Shown here: in pieces, positions 35,215 through 43,006 of the stretch
Layout: every line of letters begins with the position of its first letter
Position numbering within the stretch: position 1 is the first letter of the stretch
From: Fusobacterium sp.
Lineage (GTDB): Bacteria > Fusobacteriota > Fusobacteriia > Fusobacteriales > Fusobacteriaceae
Length of the DNA stretch: 52,477 nucleotides
Direction of reading: 5' to 3'
NCBI GenBank assembly: GCA_019416865.1
Contig: DXWL01000013.1
Location: 1 to 52,477 of the forward strand
The notes under the pieces: model-generated
What the model saw: the letters and a program-made list of their open reading frames with translations, nothing else
Told to the model about the DNA's origin: nothing
Database searches by the model: none
Position numbers and translations under genes: made by a program

Positions 35215-35850
35215 TTATTTTTTTATTAACTTTAAAATTGCCCTTGTCATAAATTCTATTTCATAATTAAAGTCTACTCTAGAAATTTTTTCTTTCATCT
35301 CTTCATATTCAAATTCAGTGAATCTATTTTCAGACGGCATAAAATTGTTCAGATAAAAAGTATTTATCATACCAAAAACTAAAAGTCCATATCTGTCAAA
35401 ATCTTTTTCATCTTGTATATCAATCTCATCAATATACTTTTTCATTATTGAGATAAACTCATTTTTTCTGTTTCTTTTATCTGTTTCCAGTTTTTCAATA
35501 ATTCCTTTTCCTACGCTATCGATACTTCTCATCATTTTTACCATAACAAGAACAAACTCTATATCCAGTGTCGGCATAATTAAATAATATTTAAAATATT
35601 GTTCCAAAGCTTCACACAAAGTTTTTGAATTATCAATCAATTTGTCCATAAACTCTCTATGTATTTCAGCTTTTTCTGTAAGCAGAGTTTCCATCAAAAA
35701 ATCTTTAGATTTAAAATAAGTATAAAAGCTTCCTTTAGCAATTCCTACTTCATTTGTAATATCTTCAACACTCGTTTTTCTATATCCTTTTTCTATTATA
35801 AGTTTCTTTGCTGCACTTATAATTTCCTCCCTTTTAACCTGCTTTTTCAC
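35215..35850 (-). CDS. TetR/AcrR family transcriptional regulator
   Basis: A 211-residue repressor heading the efflux operon. The N-terminal helix-turn-helix (about 9-54) reads IISAAKKLIIEKGYRKTSVEDITNEVGIAKGSFYTYFKSKDFL, typical of the family. The C-terminal ligand domain (about 60-211) is not diagnostic. The start is GTG 35850 behind GGGGAGG. Two palindromic sites overlap its promoter and leader, so it probably represses its own operon and is relieved by a pump substrate; this is inference from layout. Confidence 0.92.
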   Translation of the reverse strand: MKKQVKREEIISAAKKLIIEKGYRKTSVEDITNEVGIAKGSFYTYFKSKDFLMETLLTEKAEIHREFMDKLIDNSKTLCEALEQYFKYYLIMPTLDIEFVLVMVKMMRSIDSVGKGIIEKLETDKRNRKNEFISIMKKYIDEIDIQDEKDFDRYGLLVFGMINTFYLNNFMPSENRFTEFEYEEMKEKISRVDFNYEIEFMTRAILKLIKK

Positions 35851-35866
35851 TGTGCCTCCCCGTTTT

Positions 35867-35882
35867 TTGACTACACGGTCAT
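35867..35882 (-). promoter_or_regulatory. second, imperfect TetR-type operator
   Basis: TGACTACACGGTCA (35868-35881) is an imperfect inverted repeat sharing the TGAC/GTCA half sites of the operator 40 bases away. It lies between the promoter and the tetR start, downstream of the transcription start. Confidence 0.4.
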
Positions 35883-35896
35883 TATTTTACCGAAAT

Positions 35897-35925
35897 ATTC
35901 TACTATATATTGACTGAGTAGTCAA
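35897..35925 (-). promoter_or_regulatory. promoter of the efflux operon with overlapping operator
   Basis: On the minus strand: TTGACT (35920-35925), 17-base spacer, TAGAAT (35897-35902). The palindrome TTGACTGAGTAGTCAA (35910-35925; 6-base perfect arms, 4-base centre) covers the -35, so a repressor bound there would exclude RNA polymerase. It is the likely binding site of the adjacent TetR protein. Confidence 0.7.
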
Positions 35926-35966
35926 TGATTTTTTTATTTATTTTTAAAATATTTAAATTTCTGTAT

Positions 35967-36006
35967 AAAAAAATATCAGAACACCTTTTTATTGCATTCT
36001 GATATT
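35967..36006 (-). terminator. terminator after the SpoIID/LytB gene
   Basis: AATATCAGAA (35972-35981) pairs with TTCTGATATT (35997-36006); in the minus direction a run of U follows. It closes the kdsB-SpoIID pair. Between it and the efflux promoter (35926-35966) nothing else is seen. Confidence 0.85.
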
Positions 36007-36024
36007 TAAAAAATTTTTTATTTT

Positions 36025-37575
36025 TTACCAAATATTATGTGCTGATGCACCATATCCTGAACTTGTTGAATAATATTTTGCATCTATAGGTTTGCCTTCA
36101 TACAACATTACTTCTCCATAAGTTTCTTTTATAGCTTTGGTAGAAGTAGGATTTTCATCAACATTGTTATACATTTGACTTCTTGTATCATCAATTACAT
36201 GGAATCCCTCTTTTTTAAATCTGCTGTTGAAATAATCATTAAGAGCATAAGTTCTTGCTGCTACAGCTTGAGCTTTTAAAGCTTCCAATCCAAAACTTTC
36301 AGGCATTTCACTTGGAAGAACTTGAAGAAGATAATCTTCCATTTTTACCTCGTTTATAACTCTTACAGCTCTTGAATTTGTACGAGAAAGTTTTACCTCA
36401 AGAGTTCCTCTGTATACAGGATACATTGTTTTTCTATGACCTCTTCTCAGACTTGTAACAATTACCTTGTCATCTTTGCTGTCATATTTTACCCCTTGAA
36501 CTGTTTCAGCTCTCTTTTTTCCATTTACATAGATTATCATTCTTTTTCCATTCGACTCTATTTTTACCTTATCTCTTGCATCAAGCTTCATATTCATCCA
36601 ACTGTTTGTAAGCACAGCTTTGCTGTGAGATGTGAAAGATATAACACTGTGGTCAAGGCTTTTATGTCCTGTTGTAGTTATCCCAACTCTTATAGTTTTT
36701 CCGACACCATCAAGCCTATACATATTTTTTATATCTATATCTGTATAATAACATTTTAAAATTCTTTTATGGCTATATCCGTAATTTTGAGCTAAATCAT
36801 AGGCTCCATACTGGGACATTCCTACACCATGACCATATCCTCCTCCATAAATATAATATCTTCCGCCTCTTTTTTCAATAGCAAGAAATCCTGAAGGAAG
36901 AAGTGTGGGATTTGTTAAAGCATTTCTGTAAGAATATTCTTTATCTCCTGATTTTGCCCTTAACACTTTCACTGTTGCTCCTGTGTTATTCTTATTAAGT
37001 CCCAGAACTTTTCTTACAGCATACTCTCCTTTTACCAGATATTCCCCATTTGTTCCACTTACAAGAAGATAGGTAATTACTCCTGATTTTCCTCTTTCTA
37101 AAACAGCTACTTTTTTAAGATCTCCTACTGGATTTTGAGAAACCTTTTTTCTTACCCACCTATTTCCTGAAAGAGTAAGGATAGAGCTTGGTCTTAAATT
37201 ATAAGCAGAATATATTGTTTTGTTAACACTTCTTGAAAGATTTTTTTCATTTATTACAAAGTGCCATCTCCAATGATAAGTGTTATCTCCAAAACCTTCC
37301 ACACTTAAATCTTTATAAAAATCTAAAATTTTACTTTCACTATATCTGTTTAAAAATGTTTTCTTACCTTTTATATGGCTTGTTGCCTGAAGATAAGGGA
37401 TATCAGTTCCCCTTCTTCCTTCAGGAACAGGGTATCCATATTTTGAAAAATAAGACATTCTGTCCTTTCCAGAACTATTTTCTCTGGAAGCTTCAAAATT
37501 TCTTGTGCTTGTCGAAGAACAACCACTGATTATAATTCCAAGCATCAAAATAAAGGCTACATATATTTTTTTCAT
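36025..37575 (-). CDS. SpoIID/LytB family lipoprotein with circularly permuted domain order
   Basis: A 516-residue exported lipoprotein (lipobox IIISGCSS, Cys 19). SpoIID proteins are peptidoglycan lytic transglycosylases that act on stem-peptide-free glycan; LytB is a related modifier. In the usual order, IRVGL, ED(Y)L..V..PSEMP..LEALKAQAVAARTYAL and STSGG..ENVW come first and GHGVGMSQYGA last. Here the order is reversed: PYLQ (60-63), then GHGVGMSQYGAYDLAQ (248-263) and ILKCYY, then KTIRVGI (293-299), then MEDYLLQVLPSEMP (412-425, Glu 423 being the likely catalytic acid), LEALKAQAVAARTYAL (430-445), and finally STSSGYGASAHNIW, where the protein stops. The gene is intact, 14 bases after kdsB, and followed at once by a terminator. 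Confidence 0.85.
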   Translation of the reverse strand: MKKIYVAFILMLGIIISGCSSTSTRNFEASRENSSGKDRMSYFSKYGYPVPEGRRGTDIPYLQATSHIKGKKTFLNRYSESKILDFYKDLSVEGFGDNTYHWRWHFVINEKNLSRSVNKTIYSAYNLRPSSILTLSGNRWVRKKVSQNPVGDLKKVAVLERGKSGVITYLLVSGTNGEYLVKGEYAVRKVLGLNKNNTGATVKVLRAKSGDKEYSYRNALTNPTLLPSGFLAIEKRGGRYYIYGGGYGHGVGMSQYGAYDLAQNYGYSHKRILKCYYTDIDIKNMYRLDGVGKTIRVGITTTGHKSLDHSVISFTSHSKAVLTNSWMNMKLDARDKVKIESNGKRMIIYVNGKKRAETVQGVKYDSKDDKVIVTSLRRGHRKTMYPVYRGTLEVKLSRTNSRAVRVINEVKMEDYLLQVLPSEMPESFGLEALKAQAVAARTYALNDYFNSRFKKEGFHVIDDTRSQMYNNVDENPTSTKAIKETYGEVMLYEGKPIDAKYYSTSSGYGASAHNIW

Positions 37576-37589
37576 CAGTTTTGTTCTCC

Positions 37590-38327
37590 TTAAATCTCTA
37601 TTTTATTTTCTTTAATATACTCTCTCACTTTTTTTAATTCTTCCTCTGTATCAACACCAATAATTTTATATGGTGTAGGAAGAACTTTTATTCTGTATCC
37701 ATTTTCCAAAACTCTTAACTGTTCAAGAGATTCTGATATTTCAAGAGGAGTTTGCTCCCATTTTGAATACTCAAGTACGAAATCTCTCTTATATCCATAA
37801 ATACCTATATGTTTATAGTAATTTTTCATATCCTCTTTTCTTGGATAAGGAATTACTGATCTTGAAAAATATATTGCATAATCATTTTTATCAGTAATAA
37901 CTTTTACACTATTAGGATTTTGTACCTCTTCCATTGTATCTAGTTTGTGTTTTAATGTTCCCATTTTAAGCTCAGGCTCTTTCTTAAAAGCATCTATCAG
38001 AGAATTTATCATCTCTTTTTTTATAAGAGGTTCATCTCCTTGAATGTTTATAACTACATCATAGTCTGTTACCTTTTCACAAACCTCTGCTATTCTGCTT
38101 GTTCCATTAGGATGATCTTCTCTGGTCATTATAGCTTTTCCTCCAAATTTTTCCACCTCTGAAAAAATTCTTTCATCATCTGTTGCTACAATAACTTCAT
38201 CTAAGTCAGAAAGCTTTGCTCTTTTATACACCCACTCTATCATTGTATGTCCGCATATATCTTTAAGAGGCTTACCCTCCAGTCTGCTCGAACCATAACG
38301 AGCAGGTATTATTCCTAAAAATTTCAT
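37590..38327 (-). CDS. kdsB: 3-deoxy-manno-octulosonate cytidylyltransferase (CMP-Kdo synthetase)
   Basis: KdsB activates Kdo as CMP-Kdo for attachment to lipid A in the LPS inner core. The 245-residue length is normal. Diagnostic segments are the nucleotide-binding IPARYGSSRLEGKPL (about 6-20), VVINIQGDEPLI with the metal-binding Asp (about 93-104), YFSRSVIPYPR and KHIGIYGYKRDFV. It starts the unit with the SpoIID-like gene and is divergent from the phosphatase gene. Together with lpxD it shows a Kdo-lipid A pathway. Confidence 0.96.
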   Translation of the reverse strand: MKFLGIIPARYGSSRLEGKPLKDICGHTMIEWVYKRAKLSDLDEVIVATDDERIFSEVEKFGGKAIMTREDHPNGTSRIAEVCEKVTDYDVVINIQGDEPLIKKEMINSLIDAFKKEPELKMGTLKHKLDTMEEVQNPNSVKVITDKNDYAIYFSRSVIPYPRKEDMKNYYKHIGIYGYKRDFVLEYSKWEQTPLEISESLEQLRVLENGYRIKVLPTPYKIIGVDTEEELKKVREYIKENKIEI

Positions 38328-38373
38328 TTTACATCCTCCTTATTAATGTGTAAAATATAGTTGTCTAATAAAG

Positions 38374-38401
38374 ATTATACAGTAAAACTTAATTTTGTTA
38401 A
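38374..38401 (-). promoter_or_regulatory. kdsB promoter
   Basis: On the minus strand: TTAACA (38396-38401), 16-base spacer, TATAAT (38374-38379), about 45 bases before the kdsB start, which has AGGAGG. Confidence 0.55.
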
Positions 38402-38439
38402 AGATTTTTTAATATTTTTATTTGGAGGTAATGTAATTA

Positions 38440-39057
38440 ATGAAAGTATATTTTGTTCGTCATGGAGAAACTGTATGGAATACTTTAAAAATATTTCAAG
38501 GAATAAAAAATTCTCCTCTTACTGAATTTGGAAAAGAGCAGACAAAGAAACTTAAAAATTATCTAAAAGATATAGAATTTACTCATTTTTATTCTTCTCC
38601 TTTGGGAAGAGCTTTAGAAACAATTAATATTCTTACAGAGGACAGAGAGAATGCAAAAATTGAAATTATTTCTGATTTCAGAGAAATAAATATGGGAAAT
38701 ATGGAAGGTATTCCAAGAGATGATTTTGAAGCAGCTTATCCTACAGAATTTTATAATCTTTGGAACAACGGAAAAGAATATGACCCTTCTGCTTTTGAGG
38801 GAGAAACACTTGAAAGTGTATATGAAAGAGCTGGAAAAGGATTAAGAAAACTAGCTGAAAATCATAAAGATGAAGATGTAATTCTTATAGTTTCACATGG
38901 TGTTGCACTTGAAGCAATATTTGCAAATATTAAAGGAGAAACTACAGACACTTTTGCAGAGAGAAATGTTCCTGAAAATACAAGTTTTACAATAACTGAA
39001 TATAAAAATGGAAAATGGGAAATTTTAGAATTTTCTAAAACAAATCACTTAAAGTAA
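38440..39057 (+). CDS. histidine phosphatase family protein (phosphoglycerate mutase-like)
   Basis: A 205-residue protein of the histidine phosphatase superfamily. FVRHGETVWN (about 5-14) carries the catalytic RHG; TEFGKEQTKKL, SSPLGRALETINIL, a central acidic EINMGNMEGI and IVSHGVALEAI (second His) complete the active site. Relatives include phosphoglycerate mutases, CobC alpha-ribazole phosphatase and broad phosphatases; length and motifs do not decide among them. No cobalamin genes are adjacent. TTTGGAGG precedes the ATG. Confidence 0.9.
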   Translation: MKVYFVRHGETVWNTLKIFQGIKNSPLTEFGKEQTKKLKNYLKDIEFTHFYSSPLGRALETINILTEDRENAKIEIISDFREINMGNMEGIPRDDFEAAYPTEFYNLWNNGKEYDPSAFEGETLESVYERAGKGLRKLAENHKDEDVILIVSHGVALEAIFANIKGETTDTFAERNVPENTSFTITEYKNGKWEILEFSKTNHLK

Positions 39058-39073
39058 AAAATATTATAATTCT

Positions 39074-39231
39074 GTAAAAAATAAAATTCTCTAAGAAAAA
39101 ATCGTTTCTATTTATATTGCTCTCTTCACTAAAAATGATAAACTCACCTTGTTCAAACATATCATTTTTTAGCGTTCAGTTCGCTGTATAAATTACGAAA
39201 CAATTTTTAATATTGAGAATTTTATTTTTAC
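39074..39231. repeat. long palindromic element (MITE-like or large hairpin)
   Basis: Almost the whole 197-base gap between two convergent genes is one imperfect inverted repeat. The outer ends are GTAAAAAATAAAATTCTC (39074-39091) and its near-complement (39215-39231). Next inward are CGTTTC/GAAAC (39103-39108 and 39197-39201), and at the core AAAAATGATA (39131-39140) faces TATCATTTTT (39160-39169) across a 19-base centre. Pairing may continue outward to ATTATAA-type ends near 39063 and 39247. There is no open reading frame of note. It could be a degenerate non-autonomous transposable element or a large bidirectional terminator. Confidence 0.7.
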
Positions 39232-39254
39232 AATTTTACTATTATAAAGTCTTT

Positions 39255-39935
39255 CTATTTTTTATTTAATGTTTCTTGTAATAAATTGTTTTCCAATTTT
39301 CTTCTAAGAGCAAGATAAGAAAATCCTATCATCCAATATCCCAGAGAAACTGCATATACAGATTCTCTTCCAAAAGTATCATACATTATCTTACTCACAA
39401 CTCCTCCTGAAAAGAAAGATGCCAAACTTAGTGAATAATAAAATATTTTCCACACATCAACTTTTTTTCCTCTCAAAAGATATCCTATATAAACTCCCAA
39501 ATCACTTACAGCACCTGTTAAGTGGGATGTTCTTACAAGAATCCCTTTATAAGTGATAAAAAGCCCGTTCTGCATTCCTATTCCAATAGAAAGAAGGTAA
39601 GCAAATGATTTATCTCCTTTTGATACATGGAAAAGTATTGCAATCAAAGCTCCCAGCGAAATAAATATCATTCCATATCTCTTTCTGAAACTGAAATTTC
39701 TCTCTCCTATAAAAAGTCCTGCCAAAATATTCCCAAGAATAAAAAAGAACAGAGCAGCAGCCAGTTGGAACACCTCTTTATCAAAAGATATATATGGTCC
39801 TTCCATTGCTAATTTTGCCACACTTCCTGTAAAATGAGTTAAAGGAAATGTAACTGTAATAAGCCCATATACATCCACATACCCTCCTATAAACGAAAGC
39901 ATGGAAATCCATATGAGCATAATCTTACTTCCCAT
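39255..39935 (-). CDS. YoaK/DUF1275 family membrane protein
   Basis: A 226-residue integral membrane protein with about six hydrophobic segments. The N-terminal FIGGYVDVYGLI, the TGSVAKLA motif and the QNGLFITYKGILVRTSHLTGAVSDLG motif (about 121-147) are typical of DUF1275/YoaK proteins; their function is unknown to me. GGGGGG-type ribosome site. It is monocistronic, after sbcC on the same strand (56-base gap), and convergent with the phosphatase gene. Confidence 0.85.
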   Translation of the reverse strand: MGSKIMLIWISMLSFIGGYVDVYGLITVTFPLTHFTGSVAKLAMEGPYISFDKEVFQLAAALFFFILGNILAGLFIGERNFSFRKRYGMIFISLGALIAILFHVSKGDKSFAYLLSIGIGMQNGLFITYKGILVRTSHLTGAVSDLGVYIGYLLRGKKVDVWKIFYYSLSLASFFSGGVVSKIMYDTFGRESVYAVSLGYWMIGFSYLALRRKLENNLLQETLNKK

Positions 39936-39991
39936 TTGTTTTTCCCCCCAATAAGTTAAAAAATCCCCTTTTTTATTTTTATATTATAATT

Positions 39992-42900
39992 TTATATTTC
40001 TTTTACAACTGTTCCCGATTCACCAATTTTTGCTGGTGTAACTAAAAGTTTTCTGGCTACTCTATTTTTTATCTCTTCCACATGGGTAATAATTCCCACT
40101 GTCATACCTTCAGCTCTAAGATTTTCAAGAACTCCAAAAACTATTTCTAGAAGTTCTGAATCAAGTGTACCAAATCCTTCATCTAAAAAGAAAAATTCAA
40201 GTCTTGATTTTCCTCTAAGCTGAATCTGATCAGCAAGAGCAAGAGCAAGACAAAGTGAAACCATAAAAGTTTCTCCTCCTGAAAGAGATTGAGGTTTTCT
40301 TACAGAACTGTTAAAATTATCTATAATTGAAAAATCAGATTTTTCATCAACATTAATTCTATATCGTCCATTTGTAATTTTCTGAAGAGTATTTGAAGCT
40401 TCTCTTGTTATACTCTGCAGTTTTCCTGCTGAAAGGAAATCTAAAAATTTTCTGCCCTCTAACAATTTTGCCAGTTCTTTCGCTGGATCCAGTTCTTTTT
40501 CAAGCTCTCTCTTCTTAATAAAAAGTGTTTCTGCCCTATTTTTATTTTGATTAAATATCTCTATACTCTTTCTTATTTCTCCAATAATTTGGTTATTTTT
40601 TTCCAAAGACACTTTTATTATTTTATCATATTCTATTAATTTTTCATACTCTTCTTTCAAAAAAGTTCTGTTTTTCAACTCTTTTTGAACATCTAATATA
40701 GTATTTAATACAAAAATACTTTTATCTTTGTAATCTTTAATCAAAGATTTCATTTCATCTATTTTATCGCTGTATGTTTCAATTACACTAAGCTCCTGTA
40801 GATCTGAAATTTTATTCTCAAGAAGCACTTTTTCTATTTCACTATTCAACACAAGATAATCTGACTTTAAATTTTCATAGTTTTGCTCTTTTTGAGCCAA
40901 CTCTTTTTCTTTTTCTCTTATTTTATCGCTCCATTTTATAATTTTATTGTCATAAATATCTTTTTTAGTTTTTCTGATTTCCAAAAGCTCTTTTTCAAGA
41001 TTTTTGTAAATAATATTTTTTTCTTTTATATTTTTTAATTTCTTCTCTAAAATATCTTTAGGAAACTCTGTTTCAGGAATATTATCTGCTTCTTTTTGTG
41101 TATCAGATAAAATATCTTTTTTTAGTAAAATATTACTTTCATATCTATTGTAATTTATTTGTAAAATATTTATTTTTGAAATAATATTTTTTAAATCTTT
41201 TTCCAGTTTTAATTTTTTTTCTGTTGTTTCATTATATTTTTTTTCTAAATTAGTTTTTTCTGAAACTATTTCAGAAATTTCCTTTTCAAGTGAACCTATA
41301 ATTTGTATATCCTCTTTTAATTGTACAGATTTTAATTCTATTTCTCTTATTTTTTCTTCCACTGATAGAACAGAACTTTTTAAAAGATTAATATTAGCTC
41401 TCACTTTTTCAAACTCTTCTTTATTAAAATCAACTGTTTCATTATCTTTTACTGATATATTTTTCTCTTCATATATTTTACTGCACACAGGACATATATC
41501 CCCAGAATGAAGATTTTTTCTAAGTTCATAAATAAAATATTTTTCTCTCTCTTCAAGAAAATCTTTCTCAATATTTTCCAGTTTTAAAAGTTCTGAATTT
41601 TTATCTTCTATCTCCACTTTAAATTCTTTTAATTTTATTTCAAGATTTACAATCTCCTGCTCTTTTTCTTTCAGAGATTTTAAAATACTGTTTTTTTCTA
41701 AAATAGTTTTTTCTAGAGAAAAAATATCATTTTGAGATATATCTTTTATTTCAGACAGTTCTTTTTCAAAATTATTTTTTTCACTTTCCGCTGTTTTTAT
41801 TTCAAAAATTATCTTTTCAGCTTCAATATTTTGATTTTTTATTTCTGTTTTTATTTCAAAAATTTTATTTATAAGCTCCTCTTTTTTCACAACATCTTTA
41901 TATCCATCAGATATCTTTAAAAACTCTTCCTGTGAAACATAATTTTCCTCTTTCTCTTCCTCTTTTTTAGCCTCTAAACTTTCAAGTTCATTATACTTTT
42001 CCTGTTCAGCTTTAAGCATTACTTCTGCAATTTTAAAGTTTTTTTGAATCTCTGTGATATCTTTATTAAGCTCTGATAATTTTTCTTCATAGTTTGTTCT
42101 TTTATGAATTTTTTCAATAACAGGAATAAATTTTTCAGAAAGAGCTGTTTTTTCTTCCAATTTTTCTATCTCTTCTTTTTGGCTGTCAAGCTCTGATTTT
42201 TTTATATTTAAGTCTGATAATTTTATTTCAAGTTTTTCTATTTCCTCCATTTCTGAAATTTTTTCTTTTACTTCATTCTCTTTTATTTTAAGCTCTGATA
42301 ACTCTTTTTCAGCTTTTTCAAGTTCAGCCTCTTTTAACACAAGCTCCTCTTCATTAAAACCTATTGATGATATCTCAATATCAAGCTCCTTCATCTTATT
42401 TTCAAGAGCATACTTGCAGCTGTTTGCTTTTTTAGAAAGAATATCCCCATATTTTTCCAAATTAAAAATTCTCTCAAGCATATCTCTTTTTTCTTTTCCG
42501 TCAAGTTTTAAAAATTGGCTGAAATTTCCTTGGGGAAGTACAACTGATCTTGTAAAATCTTCCAGTGTCAGCCCCAAAATATTTTCCTTTATCTCGTGAT
42601 AAATATCCTTATAATTTTCAGCAATTTTTATCTCACTGCCATCTTCTGCTGTTTTAAAAAGAACAGCAGTTTTATTTATTTTTCCACTTTTTTTACCAAT
42701 CTTGTAAGTTCTCTCTGCCCTGTATACATTCTCTCCAACTTTAAATTTAAAATTTACACAGGCACTGTCTGAATTTTTATTTATTGCCTCAATATCAAAG
42801 CTGTCTTTTGTTTCACTGGCTTTATCTTTAAATCTTACAATGCTTCCATAAAGAGCCAATGTCATTCCGTCAATTATTGTAGATTTTCCGCTCCCTGTTG

Positions 42901-43006
42901 GGCCAAATATTCCAAAAAGACCATCTCTTCCTATTTTTTCAAAATCTATTGACTGCTTTTCCTGAAAACTCTGTAATCCTTCTATACTTAAAAATAAAGG
43001 TTTCAT
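39992..43006 (-). CDS. sbcC: exonuclease subunit SbcC (Rad50-like ATPase)
   Basis: SMC-like ATPase subunit of the SbcCD nuclease, which cleaves DNA hairpins and protein-blocked ends and processes palindromes. The 1004-residue protein has an N-terminal Walker A (GPTGSGKSTIIDG, about 34-46), a Q-loop (SVVLPQGNFSQFL) and very long coiled coils. The zinc-hook CPVC is at 505-508, halfway along. The C-terminal signature SLSGGETFMVSLCLALALAD and Walker B FFFLDEGFGTLD complete the head. Its ATG overlaps the sbcD stop (ATGA). Confidence 0.96.
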   Translation of the reverse strand: MKPLFLSIEGLQSFQEKQSIDFEKIGRDGLFGIFGPTGSGKSTIIDGMTLALYGSIVRFKDKASETKDSFDIEAINKNSDSACVNFKFKVGENVYRAERTYKIGKKSGKINKTAVLFKTAEDGSEIKIAENYKDIYHEIKENILGLTLEDFTRSVVLPQGNFSQFLKLDGKEKRDMLERIFNLEKYGDILSKKANSCKYALENKMKELDIEISSIGFNEEELVLKEAELEKAEKELSELKIKENEVKEKISEMEEIEKLEIKLSDLNIKKSELDSQKEEIEKLEEKTALSEKFIPVIEKIHKRTNYEEKLSELNKDITEIQKNFKIAEVMLKAEQEKYNELESLEAKKEEEKEENYVSQEEFLKISDGYKDVVKKEELINKIFEIKTEIKNQNIEAEKIIFEIKTAESEKNNFEKELSEIKDISQNDIFSLEKTILEKNSILKSLKEKEQEIVNLEIKLKEFKVEIEDKNSELLKLENIEKDFLEEREKYFIYELRKNLHSGDICPVCSKIYEEKNISVKDNETVDFNKEEFEKVRANINLLKSSVLSVEEKIREIELKSVQLKEDIQIIGSLEKEISEIVSEKTNLEKKYNETTEKKLKLEKDLKNIISKINILQINYNRYESNILLKKDILSDTQKEADNIPETEFPKDILEKKLKNIKEKNIIYKNLEKELLEIRKTKKDIYDNKIIKWSDKIREKEKELAQKEQNYENLKSDYLVLNSEIEKVLLENKISDLQELSVIETYSDKIDEMKSLIKDYKDKSIFVLNTILDVQKELKNRTFLKEEYEKLIEYDKIIKVSLEKNNQIIGEIRKSIEIFNQNKNRAETLFIKKRELEKELDPAKELAKLLEGRKFLDFLSAGKLQSITREASNTLQKITNGRYRINVDEKSDFSIIDNFNSSVRKPQSLSGGETFMVSLCLALALADQIQLRGKSRLEFFFLDEGFGTLDSELLEIVFGVLENLRAEGMTVGIITHVEEIKNRVARKLLVTPAKIGESGTVVKEI

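Noticed and set aside
36025..36060. SpoIID-like gene as a frameshifted or truncated gene missing its C-terminus
   Set aside because: The apparently missing C-terminal motifs are present at the N-terminal side of the same reading frame, the stop is followed directly by a terminator, and the signal peptide is intact; permutation explains it better.
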